From: Armigeres subalbatus
Taxonomy: Eukaryota > Arthropoda > Insecta > Diptera > Culicidae
DNA: 64,000 nucleotides
Direction of reading: 5' to 3'
NCBI RefSeq assembly: GCF_024139115.2
Contig: NW_026943403.1
Coordinates: 1 to 64,000 of the forward strand
Shown here: piece after piece, positions 46,709 to 57,811 of the stretch
Layout: each line of letters starts with the position of its first letter
How positions within the stretch are numbered: position 1 is the first letter of the stretch
Notes under the pieces: model-generated
The model's database searches: none
Seen by the model: only the letters and a program-made list of their open reading frames with translations
What the model was told of the DNA's origin: nothing
Made by a program: the position numbers and the translations under genes

Positions 46709-47144
46709 ACAATTAATTGTATATTATTCGGCAACTCGGCCGTACGAAAACCATTTTATGTTAAATATCTTGGTTGTGCATACGCACAGCATATGTTTCG
46801 AAATGGACAAATTGATATGAAATTTGCGAAAAAGAATCCACGTGTCTTGGAGGGACTCGAACCCTCAACCTCCTACTCTCTAGATAGGCGTGATAACCCC
46901 TACACAACAAGACCACTTAAAGGTCACGTTTTCGGAAAAGCCATCAGAATCCGAGTACCAACCTCCACCGCGGTTAGCTCTCTTTTTTGCAAATTGAATA
47001 TCTTTCGGATGCTTGATTTGTCCAATCTCCACATGTGCTTTACTATTGTATACCCACAGCCAAGCGAGCATATGCACAGCCAAGATATTTAACAAAAAAA
47101 TGGTTTTCGTACGGCCGAGTTGCCGAATAATATGCAATTAATTG
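46709..47144. mobile_element. TIR element containing a tRNA-like unit, copy 1
   Basis: Inverted ends of about 80 bp (ACAATTAATTG, then ATTATTCGGCAACTCGGCCG). The centre holds a tRNA-like sequence on the minus strand. A second copy, inverted and lacking one end, lies at 47345-47675. Confidence 0.8.
46842..46916 (-). tRNA. tRNA-like sequence (probably not a functional tRNA)
   Basis: Read on the minus strand: six-base acceptor GTCTTG/CAAGAC, A box region TGTAGGGGTTATCACG, anticodon stem CCTAT/GTAGG with loop CTAGAGA (formal anticodon AGA) and a perfect T arm GAGGGTTCGAGTCCCTC. The variable arm is short, which does not fit a serine tRNA. The unit is embedded in a repeated TIR element, so a tRNA-derived Pol III promoter is likelier. 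Confidence 0.5.
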
Positions 47145-47344
47145 TAATCAAGTGTCGGTCTTTCACCGTCATTAGTCGTCTGAGTACACGCGACCGCTTA
47201 CGTTAAGGCAATCAAATTCATCAAATGCTTTAGCCAAGCAAGCCTTTGGCACAGCAGAGTGCGATTAAATTCGCATTCTATACCGTCCCGCCCAGACAGT
47301 TACTGGGGGACATGGAGTGCGATCCTCTCGTTTAATAAACAATG

Positions 47345-47675
47345 TGCACTCGCTTGGCTGTGGGTATACAATAGTAAAGCACATGTGGAGATTGGACAAA
47401 TCAAGCATCCGAAAGATATTCAATTTGCAAAAAAGAGCTAACCGCGGTGGAGGTTGGTACTGGATTCTGATGGCTTTTCCGCAAACGTGACCTTTAAGTG
47501 GTCTTGTTGTGTAGGGGTTATCACGCCTATCTAGAGAGTAGGAGGTTGAGGGTTCGAGTCCTCCAAGACACGTGGATTCTTTTCGCAAATTTCATATCAA
47601 TTTGTCCATTTCGAAACATATGCTGTGCATATGCACAGCCAAGATATTTAACAAAAAAATAAAAAGGCCGTTGAC
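47345..47675. mobile_element. tRNA-like TIR element, copy 2 (inverted)
   Basis: Inverse of 46740-47080, from CTCGCTTGGCTGTGGG to AGCCAAGATATTTAAC. The tRNA-like part is on the plus strand (about 47500-47570). Its T arm has lost one C (GGGTTCGAGTCCTCC). Confidence 0.75.
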
Positions 47676-47712
47676 CTCGTCAGGTTTGTTGTTCTTTAAT
47701 CATCCAATCATT

Positions 47713-47997
47713 CTTCTTCTTCTTCTTCTTACTGGCATTACATCCCCACACTGGGACAGAGCCGCCTCGCAGCTTAGTGTTCATTAAGCACTTCCACAGT
47801 TATTAACTGCGAGGTTTCTAAGCCAAGTTACCATTTTTCGTATATCATGAGGCTAACACGATGATACTTTTATGCCCAGGGAAGTCGAGACAATTTCCAA
47901 TCCAAAATTGCCTAGACCGGCACCGGGAATCGAACCCAGCCACCCTCAGCATGGTCTTGCTTTGTAGCCGCGCGTCCTACCGCACGGCTAAGGAGGG
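47713..47997 (-). mobile_element. Feilai-type SINE, intact
   Basis: On the minus strand: a tRNA-related head (TAGCCGTGCGGTAGG, B box GGGTTCGATTCCC), a body with CTGGGCATAAAAGTATCATC and GAGGCGGCTCTGTCCCAG, and an AAG-repeat tail. An exact 12-bp duplication CATCCAATCATT lies at 47701-47712 and 47998-48009. The match to the Aedes SINE Feilai is from memory and good throughout. Confidence 0.93.
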
Positions 47998-48152
47998 CAT
48001 CCAATCATTAGTTAGATCCTAATTCAAAATGTGGAATAGATTTGTGGGACAAAATAGTAACAAAATTATAAATTAAGTTTTGTCTTTCGCGACTCCACTG
48101 ATTAAATAGGTCACGACTTCTGGGGTCGCGACCCACAGTTTGGGAACCTCTG

Positions 48153-49066
48153 GTCTGGAGGATGGTTTCCGAAAATTCCATTCGTGAGAATATTATCTGT
48201 GAGTCAGGAAAGGTACATCGTACATTAATGAAGCTATGAAGAATGATGAACTTTAGAAATTATATCCTGCAAGCTAAAGGAACTCCGTTCATAACTCTAC
48301 GCAAAATGGTTATGGGAACGTTTTTTATTTCATGCCGGGGAAACGCAGTTTTTTTTTCAGTTATTGGTAAATGGCGAATTCTCAAGTGGTTGCGTGGGCA
48401 ATATTAAAAAAGGGCTTCCGAAGAACAAAGAAATATTCAATTTGAACGAAACAGCTATACGAACAATTCCAAACAAACAGAAACATTGTTTTGGAAGATT
48501 CAGGTCAAAATTAAAGGCCTAGTATACAGGCTCAAGTCTGCCTTTATCTGTGGTACCTAATGCTACTGGGCTGGTAAGCTAGCATTAAGGTTCATGTTGG
48601 ACTCGTATGGTAGAAAGTGAAACAAACAAAAAAAAAACAACCAATTTAGCTAAACTAAGAAATATCATTCATTGTATTTTAAATTTGGAAGAAAATATCA
48701 TTTTAATTTTTTTATTTGCAGTAATAATGAATGAAATGATGCATTTGTGAGAAAAAATATGTCTGATATTACCATCTCCAAGAAATCAAATGTTTTTCTG
48801 GTGATTGGAATTAGGAACACGAATGAACGGATTTAGGAACAATGCCATTTCAGATGATTGGAATTAGGACCACGCAATTGCTCAAGTTTATTCCAACTAT
48901 TGGAATCTAAGTCTATGAATGCATCCCAACATATTTTATTTTCAATTGTATATAGAAAATGACACTATGTAGCGAAATTGCAGCTTCAAAATACTTAACG
49001 GTTGTTTTTTAGAGTTTTTAGACTTAGCGCATTGTCTTAGGTGAACGGAATAAGGGCACAGCACGG
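48153..49066. other. Right part of the TA-type element
   Basis: Non-coding. Contains repeated GATTGGAATTAGGA(C/A)CACG motifs near 48800-48880 that echo the terminus. Confidence 0.5.
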
Positions 49067-49068
49067 TA

Positions 49069-49409
49069 TGTGATTTTGGAAACAAAGACTCAGACGTCGA
49101 TTTGTCCAATCTATTGTCGAAAAATGCCGGGTATTTCTGAAGCAATCAAGTTGCAAGCGCTATCGACAATCCGCTTAAGTCTGGAGATCTACAACTACTG
49201 TAGTATTGTAGTAAGCCATGCTTTATGATTCGTAATAAAATTTTCATTCTGGTATTAAACGTCAATCGAACCAGTCGTATTATTTTACAATAGATTATGG
49301 GCCTATTCAACGCAGACGATTGAATAATAATCGAAGATCAACATGACATCAAGCAATTTTAGGAATGCGGAAGCTCATGGTTTTTCAAGTCTAATAATAA
49401 TTTTACTAC
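49069..49409. other. Hairpin-element remainder and spacer
   Basis: 49069-49115 continues the hairpin element interrupted at 45674 (AAACAAAGACTCAGACGTCG). The rest up to the copia remnant is unassigned and may include decayed copia 5' sequence. Confidence 0.5.
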
Positions 49410-51911
49410 TGGATCCGACCTAGGATGATCCGACAAACTATGTTCATGTTGAAGATGCAACGACAGCAAAAGAAGTCTGGGAAAACCTGGAGAAGGCATT
49501 CAAAGATTCCGGACTCACTAGGTGAGTAGAACTTCTGCGTAAACTGGTGAAGACTGATCTTGAAAGCTGTGCATCGATGTCTGAATACGTCAATCAAGTT
49601 GTTTCGACAGCTCATCAACTGAACAGCATTGGTTTCAATATTTCCGAAGACTGGGTCGATGCATTACGATGTGTGGTCTTCCTGAGTAGTATAGGCCAAT
49701 GATTATGACTCTGGAAAACTCCGGAATCCAAGTGAAAGGGGATATCATCAAAGCCAAGCTACTGCAGGAGATGCAGGTAACTTCGTCGGACACAGCACTA
49801 CTGACGAAGGGGAAACGTTTTGGATTCAACAAGCAAACCAAGCAGCTAACACATTCATGCAACCTAAAACAGACATGAAGGGACCGAAATGCAGAAAATG
49901 CAAGAAATATGGACACATTGCCAAAGATTGCCGAAGTAAGGAAGATGAAGAAGCTTTTTGTTTTGATAAAACACATCGATAGAATTAAACAGTAACACCG
50001 ATTGGTTCTTCGACTCGGGAGAAACAGATCATATGACACACAATAAGGCACTTTTGACAAATTGGAAACCTTCAAGCGGTAATGTTGTTGCTGCCAACAA
50101 GGGCGAAATGAGTATTGAAGCTATTGGAAAAAAGCATTCTCAAGCCACGCTGTCGGGAGAGGAATTCTGAACTTCAAGTTAATGAAGTACGATATGTTCC
50201 TCAACTATCTGTGAATTTGCTTTCCGTGAACAAGATTGGCAAGATTGTGAATAATGGATTTACCATGATTTTTGACAACGAAGGCTGAAAGGTCGTAAGG
50301 TGCTGAATGCAAGTGGTGATGTTATGGCAACTGGCAATCACGAGAATGAGTTGTTCAAACTGGATCAGGACAGAATTAGTAATAAGGCGCAATCATGTTC
50401 ATCAACGGTTTCGCTAGATATCTGGCATCGAAGGATGGATCACCTGAATCTAGCAGGGTTGAAGACGTTGGCTGATGGACTGGTTCATGCAATTAGGCGA
50501 AAAAGTTGGTAATGATTGCTGCGTATGTGCGATGGGAAAACACTGTCGACATCCTTTTAGTAAAAATGGTTCTCGTACAACCGAGCTGTTGGAGATTGTG
50601 CATCATGACATCTGTGGTCCCATGGAAGTTAAGTCAATCGGAGGAAGCCGGTATTATATCGTTTTTGTGGATGACAAATCAAGGCGAATGTTTGACTATT
50701 TCCTGCGATCTAAATCCGAAGGTAAAGCACTTGATACATTCAAAAAATTCTATTTGATGGCGGAGCGTCAAACTGGACACAAGCTGAAAATCATGCGTTC
50801 TGACAATGGCTTGTAGTACACCAATAAAAGCTTTTCGGAATATCTCGCAAAGTTTGGAATTCGGCATCAAACTACGAACAGTTATACTCCGTATACTAGC
50901 TGAGAGGGCGAACCGGTCGATAGTCGTACGTGCTATGTGTATACTATTTGACGCAAGACTGGAAAAAAGTTTCTGGGCATAAGCTGTGTCGACGGCAGCA
51001 TATAGTCAATCACGGAGTAGCAACTACGAATTGTACGGTTATCCTGCTCATGCTCATGCTCATAAGCTGTGTCGACGGCAGCATATCTTTTGAATCGTTC
51101 GCTAACACGAGGACATGAAGTCACACCATAAGAACTTTTTAGCGGAAAGAAACCGAATTTATCGCATGTTAGATACAGAAGGTATCATACAGGTACAGAA
51201 GCCATGGTACATGTTCAGAAAGCAAAGTGGCGTAAATGGGATGCGAAATCAGAAAGATGCATTTTGGTCGGATTTGATAAAGATACTAAGGGTTATCGAT
51301 TATATAATCTGAAGGACAAACAAAAATATCAAGAGCCGAGATGTAAGATTCATTAACGAAGGAGCAATTGATAACCGTACATTAAAGACAGATCGAGATG
51401 TTGGTCGCATGATAATCAGATTGGATTTTGAACAAAGCGTATCGTTACCATCAGAAGTTTTAGTAGAAAATAATCCAGCGTCAACGGTGTCAATCGATGC
51501 CGTTCAAAATGTTCCCGAGAGTGATGTAGGAGACGACGATTATGAGGAAGCCTTAAGCAATGTAAGCAGTATTTCAACAGATACTTTAACTGATATGACC
51601 GTGCTCCCACCGCACCAAGTTTCATATCCGTCTAGGTCACAGGCGTTGAGGCGAAGCGGTCGGGAGCACATTCTCCCTGGCAAGTATGATCAATTTATTG
51701 TTTCGACAAAAGGCTTGCCCCGTTCCAACTCTTCTCAGAATTTTTATGTTGTATAACTAAATGAACCCTATACAATGCAAGATGCTGGACCAAACCGGCC
51801 TGTCGAGTCAATCGAGCTGGACGAGTTCAGTGGAGTTGCGACTCAGCAACAGGCGGATGATGTGAATATCAGCATTTTAAACGATCCTACAACGCCCCAA
51901 GAAGCAATGTC
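49410..51911 (+). pseudogene. Ty1/copia gag-protease-integrase remnant
   Basis: Gag shows ATTAKEVWENLEKAFKDSGL and MSEYVNQVVSTAHQLNSIGF, then a CCHC knuckle (CRKCKKYGHIAKDC, near 49889-49930). Protease carries FDSGETDHMT near 50011. Pre-integrase (IWHRRMDHLNLAGLKTLADG), the zinc module ending CVCAMGKH, and the integrase core (DICGPM, FVDDKSR, MRSDNGL) follow to about 50816. 51115-51756 gives the acidic linker before RT. Many stops and frameshifts interrupt it. It is cut at 51912-51916 by the insertion at 51917-57806 and continues at 57812. Confidence 0.92.
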
Positions 51912-51916
51912 GAGTC

Positions 51917-52576
51917 TGTCGTAATCTGCCCATTATACGCTTCTCACGTCGAAACGTCGGCGCGGCTCCTACGCTTCAATTTTACTCGAAGCGGAGCTGA
52001 TCCTCGAGTTGGCTCCCACGCTTCGATTGCCGAGGGCGGTGCCACCCGCTTACCCGGATCGAAGCGGAGCTGATCCTTGCGTTGGCTCCCACGCTTCGAT
52101 TGCCGAGGGCGGTGCCACCCGCTTACCCGGATCAAAGCGGAGCTGGTCCACACGTCGGCTCCCACGCTTCGATTGCCGGGGGCGGTGCCACCCGCTTACC
52201 CGGATCGAAGCGGAGCTGGTCCTCACGTCGGCTCCCACGCTCTACTAAATAGAGCGGAGCGGTAGCTCCTTGTTCCGCGTCCGTCGAAAAAGTGACCAGT
52301 TCACTGTTATGCATGCGCTTTTATACTTCAAGAACATGTAACGTTAGTGATGTGGGCGTCGTATGTCATTATTCGTTTGTTTATTTTCAGTTTGAGAATC
52401 GTATGCAGTTGAACCAAATTTAGCTCAAAAGTTTTAGGTTCGTATGCAGATGAGCAGTTTTATTAATTATTATATATATTTTCTTTATTTCATTATTTTT
52501 ATTTATTTTCGAGTTCTTTGTTATCATTTTTGAACAAATGGAATTTTCATTCAACCTGGTCCATATATATACTACA
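51917..52576 (-). repeat. LTR (3') with internal 73-bp repeats
   Basis: 660 bp with ends TGTCGTAATCTGCC and ATATATACTACA on the plus strand. Near 51985-52255 lie about three units of 73 bp (GGCTCCCACGCTTCG at 52011, 52084, 52157 and a partial one at 52230). These GC-rich units contain GCGGTGCCACCCGCTTACCC and can be regulatory. Confidence 0.92.
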
Positions 52577-52829
52577 ATACTCCTCTCCTGTACTCTTGTT
52601 AAAGATTTCATATCTGCTATTAGGTGCTGATAAACATTGAAAGTCAATTCTAAATAACTCCAAAGCATGGTAAATTTAAATAACGGTAGTCTTCATTTCA
52701 AATCAGGCATTAGATTGGGCTCTACAATATCAATCTTGCACCTGAATCCAAATTTGCATCCTTAATCTTCTTCGCATATCAAATTTAGCATTTCTTCTCA
52801 GAAAACCAGACCCCAGTTGACTTCGTTAA
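52577..52829. other. Spacer before the minisatellite
   Basis: Contains the purine tract next to the LTR, then unique sequence. Confidence 0.6.
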
Positions 52830-55800
52830 TGCAATCATGGATAGAACTGATCAGGCTCTTAAACATCAATCTTGCATCCGAATCAGAAATTTCATCAATA
52901 ATCAAATTTTAGTGTTTCTTCTCTAAAAACCAGCCCACTGTTGACTTCGGTCCTGCAGTCATGGATAGAACTTATCTTGGTCTACAACATCAAAATTACA
53001 TCCGAATAAGCCATTAATCTTCTTCGCATATCAAATTTTAGCATTTCTTCTCAGAAAACCAGCCCACTGTTGACTCCGGTCATGCAATCCTAGATATAAC
53101 TTATCAGACTCTAAAACATCAATCTTGCATCCGAATACCAAATTGCATCAATAATCTTCTTCGCATATCAAATTTTAGCATTTCTTCTCAGAAAACAAGC
53201 TCACAGTTGAATTCGGTAATGCAATCATGGATAGTACTTATCAAGCTCTACAACATCAATCTTGCATCTGAATAAAATTACATCAATATTCTTCTTTGCA
53301 TATCAAATTTCAGTATTTATTCTCCAAAACAGTTGACTTCAGTCATGCAGTCATGGATAGAAATTATCAGGCTCCAGAACATCAATCTTGCATCCGAATC
53401 ATAAATTGCATCAATAATCTTCTTCGCATATCAAATTTTAGCATTTCTTCTCAAAAAACCAGCCCACAGTTGACTTCGGTCATGCAGTCATGGATAGATC
53501 TTATCAGGCTCTACAACATCAATCTTGCATGCGAATCATGAATTGCATCAATAATCTTCTTCGCATATCAAATTTTAGCATTTCTTCCCCAAAAACCAGC
53601 CCACAGTTGACTTCGGTCATGCAGTCACGGATAGAACTTATCAGGCTCCAAAACATCAATCTTGCATCAGAATCCTAAATTGCATCAATAATCTTCTTCG
53701 CATATCAAATTTTACCATTTCTTCTCCAAAAACCAGCCCACAGTTGACTTCGGTCATGCAGTCATGGATAGAACTTATCAGGCTCTAAAACATCAATCTT
53801 GCATCCGAATCATAAATTGCATCAATAATCTTCTTCGCATATCAAATTTTAGCATTTCTTCTCCAAAAACCAGCCCACAGTTGACTTCGGTCATGCAGTC
53901 ATGGATAGAACTTATCAGGCTCCAAAACATCAATCTTGCATCCGAATCATGAATTGCATCAATAATCTTCTTCGCATATCAATTTTTAGCATTTCTTCTC
54001 AAAAAACCAGCCCACAGTTGACTTCGGTCATGCAGTCATGGATAGAACTTATCGGCCTCTAAACATCAATCTTGCATCCGAATCATGAATTGCATTAATA
54101 ATCTTCTTCGCATATCAATTTTTAGCATTTCTTCTCAAAAAACCAGCTCACAGTTGACTTCGGTCATGCAGTAATGGATGAAACTTGTCAGGCTCTAAAC
54201 ATCAATCTTGCATCCGAATCATAAGTTGCATCAATAATCTTCTTCGCATATCAAATTTTAGCATTTCTTATCAAATAACCATCCCACAGTTGACTTCGGT
54301 CATTCAGTCATGGATAGAACTTATCGGCCTCTAAAACATCAATCTTGCATCCGAATCATAAATTGCATCAATAATTTTCTTTCGCATATCAAATTTTACC
54401 ATTTATTCTCCAAAACCAGCCCACAGTTGATTTCGGTCATGCAGTCATGAATAGAACTTATCAGGCTCCAAAACATCAATCTTGCATCCGAACTCATAAA
54501 TTGCATCAATAATCTTCTTCGCATATCAAATTTTAGCATTTCTTCCCCAAAACCAGCCCACAGTTGACTTCGGTCATGCAGTCATGGATAGAACTTATTA
54601 GGCTCTAAAACATCAATCTTGCATCCGAATCATGAATTGCATCAATAATCTTCTTCGCATATCAATTTTTAGCATTATTTCACAAAAAACCAGCCCACAG
54701 TTGACTTCGGTCATGCAGTCATGGATAGAACTTATCGGCCTCTAAAACATCAATCTTGCATCCGAATCATAAATTGCATCAATAATCTTCTTCGCATATC
54801 AAATTTTAGCATTTCTTCTCCAAAAACCAGCCCACAGTTGACTTCGGTCATGCAGTCATGGATAGAACTTATCAGGCTCCAAAACATCAATCTTGCATCC
54901 GAATCATAAATTGCATCAATAATCTTCTTCGCATATCAAATTTTAGCATTTCTTCTCCAAAAACCAGCCCACAGTTGACTTCGGTCATGCAGTCATGGAT
55001 AGAACTTATTAGGCTCTAAAACATCAATCTTGCATCCGAATCATGAATTGCATCAATAATCTTCTTCGCATATCAATTTTTAGCATTTCTTCTCAAAAAA
55101 CCAGCCCACAGTTGACTTCGGTCATGCAGTCATGGATAGAACTTATTAGGCTCCAAAACATCAATCTTGCATCAGAATCCTAAATTGCATCAATAATCTT
55201 CTTCGCATATCAAATTTTAGCATTTCTTCTCAAAAAACCAGCCCACAGTTGACTTCGGTCATACAGTCATGGATAGAACTTATCGGCCTTTAAAACATCA
55301 ATCTTGCATCCGAATCATAAATTGCATCAATAATTTTCTTCGCATATCAAATTTTACCATTTATTCTCCAAAAACCAGCCCACAGTTGATTTCGGTCATG
55401 CAGTCATGAATAGAACTTATCAGGCTCCAAAACATCAATCTTGCATCCGAATCATAAATTGCATCAATAATCTTCTTCGCATATCAAATTTTAGCATTTC
55501 TTCTCCAAAACCAGCCCACAGTTGACTTCTGCAATCATGCAGTCATGGATAGAACTTATTAGGCTCTAAAACATCAATCTTGCATCCGAATCATGAATTG
55601 CATCAATAATCTTCTTCGCATATCAATTTTTAGCATTTCTTCTCAAAAACCAGCCCACAGTTGACTTCGGTCATGCAGTCATGGATAGAACTTATTAGGC
55701 TCCAAAACATCAATCTTGCATCCGAATCATGAATTGCATCAATAATCTTCGCATATCAATTTTTAGCATTATTTCACAAAAACCAGCCGACAGTTGACTT

Positions 55801-56545
55801 CGATCATGCAGTCATGGATAGAACTTATCGGCCTCTAAAACATCAATCTTGCATCCGAATCATAAATTGCATCAATAATCTTCTTCGCATATCAATTTTT
55901 AGCATTTCTTCTCAAAAAAACCAGCCCACAGTTGACTTCGGTCATGCAGTCATGGATAGAACTTATCAGGCTCTAAAACATCAATCTTGCATCCGAATCA
56001 TGAATTGCATCAATAATCTTCTTCGCATATCAATTTTTAGCATTTCTTCTCAAAAAAACCAGCCCACAGTTGACTTCGGTCATGCAGTCATGGATAGAAC
56101 TTATTAGGCTCCAAAACATCAATCTTGCATCCGAATCATGAATTGCATCAATAATCTTCTTCGCATATCAATTTTTAGCATTTCTTCACAAAAAACCAGC
56201 CCACAGTTGACTTCGGTTATGCAGTCATGGATAGAACTTATCGGCCTCTAAAACATCAATCTTGCATCCGAATCATAAATTGCATCAATAATCTTCTTCG
56301 CATATCAAATTTTAGCATTTCTTCTCAAAAAACCAGCCCACAGTTGACTTCGGTCATGCAGTCATGGATAGAACTTATCAGGCTCTAAAACATCAATCTT
56401 GCATCCGAATCATAAATTGCATCAATAATTTTCTTCGCATATTCAATTTTAGCATTTATTCTCCAAAAACCAGCCGACAGTTGACTTCGGTCATGCAGCC
56501 ATGTATAGAACTTATCAGGCTCTTCAACATCAATCTTGCATCCGA
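52830..56545. repeat. 137-bp minisatellite, about 27 copies
   Basis: The unit includes ATGGATAGAACTTATCAGGC, CATCAATCTTGCATCCGAAT and CAGCCCACAGTTGACTTCGG. Unit starts at 53490, 53627 and 53764 are 137 bp apart. The left copies (to 53330) are more diverged than the central ones, as expected for unequal exchange. 137 is not divisible by 3, so the 62-codon frames it produces are by-products. Confidence 0.93.
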
Positions 56546-56569
56546 TTCAGAGTTATTCATTGAACTACT

Positions 56570-57075
56570 TCCTCTCTCCAAAGTGGTGTCAGTGTTCCTC
56601 CAGTATTTTCCGTATTCATTGGACCTTGTCCATTTTCCGAAGCGGTCTCTGTCTATGCCACCTAAGTTTCAAATATCGAAGCCACGTTTTTTTCATCGAA
56701 GTACGATTATGATCACCGTCTTTTCAATCGGTGTCCCACGATCTATTAACCGTCGCCTTTTCCAATGGTGTCCCTTGATCATTCAGCCTTCTTTTCCTTC
56801 AGGGCCTCATATTAATCTGTGACCTCCTCCTTTTCCATTGGGATTCAACAAACTATTGGCCACCGCCTTTTCCAACGGGACCTCATATTCATCTGTGACC
56901 ACCGCCTTTTCCATCGGGGTCCCACAAACTATTGACCACCGCCTTTTCTATCGGGGGTCCTTTATTCATGCAGCCACCGCCTTTTCCAACGGGACCTCAT
57001 ATTCATCTGTGACCACCGCCTTTTCCATCGGGGTCTTTAATTTTCGACTTCCGCCTTTTCCATCGGAGTCTACTT
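56570..57075. repeat. CCGCCTTTTCCATCGG tandem region
   Basis: Irregular units of about 40-60 bp with ACCGCCTTTTCCATCGGGG and CCTCATATTCATCTGTGACC alternate about eight times. It is distinct from the 137-bp array. Confidence 0.8.
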
Positions 57076-57146
57076 AATAAACTTATATTCCACCTTGTCG
57101 GAATATATTTTACTTACCGAGTTACTGATTCTACCGTCCACGCCAT

Positions 57147-57806
57147 TGTCGTAATTTGCCCATTATACGCTTCTCACGTCGAAACGTCGGCGCGGCTCCT
57201 ACGCTTCAATTTTACTCGAAGCGGAGCTGATCCTCGAGTTGGCTCCCACGCTTCGATTGCCGAGGGCGGTGCCACCCGCTTACCCGGATCGAAGCGGAGC
57301 TGATCCTTGCGTTGGCTCCCACGCTTCGATTGCCGAGGGCGGTGCCACCCGCTTACCCGGATCAAAGCGGAGCTGGTCCACACGTCGGCTCCCACGTTTC
57401 GATTGCCGGGGGCGGTGCCACCCGCTTACCCGGATCGAAGCGGAGCTGGTCCTCACGTCGGCTCCCACGCTCTACTAAATAGAGCGGAGCGGTAGCTCCT
57501 TGTTCCGCGTCCGTCGAAAAAGTGACCAGTTCACTGTTATGCATGCGCTTTATACTTCAAGAACATGTAACGTTAGTGATGTGGGCGTCGTATGTTATTA
57601 TCCGTTTGTTTATTTTCAGTTTGAGAATCGTATGCAGTTGAAACCAAATTTAGCTCAAAAGTTTTAGGTTCGTATGCAGATGAGCAGTTTTATTGATTAT
57701 TATCTATATTTTCTTTATTTCATTATTTTTATTTATTTTCGAGTTCTTTGTTATCATTTTTGAACAAATGGAATTTTCATTCAACCTGGTCCATATATAT
57801 ACTACA
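57147..57806 (-). repeat. LTR (5') of the non-autonomous element
   Basis: 660-bp partner of 51917-52576 with the same 73-bp units and only scattered differences. Confidence 0.92.
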
Positions 57807-57811
57807 GAGTC

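Larger units (their letters stand above)
46221..48152. mobile_element. hAT-type non-autonomous element
   Basis: Inverted ends CAGAGGTTCCCAAA (14 bp) and an exact 8-bp duplication GTCTGGAG (46213-46220, 48153-48160). Subterminal GCGACCCACC motifs occur at both ends. No transposase. The interior holds simple repeats, two tRNA-like units and a Feilai SINE. Confidence 0.95.
45675..49066. mobile_element. 3.4-kb CCGTGCTGTGCCC element with TA duplication
   Basis: Ends CCGTGCTGTGCCCTAATTCC and its inverse (GGAATAAGGGCACAGCACGG). TA is at 45673-45674 and 49067-49068. The opposite arm of the hairpin it entered reads CACATACGTCC, giving the empty site. Subterminal motifs CCTAATTCCGTTC recur inside. No transposase found. 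It carries the hAT element 46221-48152. Confidence 0.85.
51917..57806 (-). mobile_element. 5.9-kb non-autonomous LTR element in copia
   Basis: Two 660-bp LTRs (51917-52576, 57147-57806) and a 5-bp duplication GAGTC (51912-51916, 57807-57811). It is oriented minus: beside the right LTR the minus strand reads A then TGGCGTGGACGGTAG, a plausible tRNA-primer site. Beside the left LTR is a purine tract, CAGGAGAGGAGTAT. The interior has no gag or pol. It is mainly a 137-bp minisatellite. LTR differences are few, so it is younger than the copia element. Confidence 0.93.

Noticed and set aside
52830..56545. Repeated 62-codon frames
   Set aside because: The 137-bp period is not a multiple of 3 and the frames come from the tandem array.
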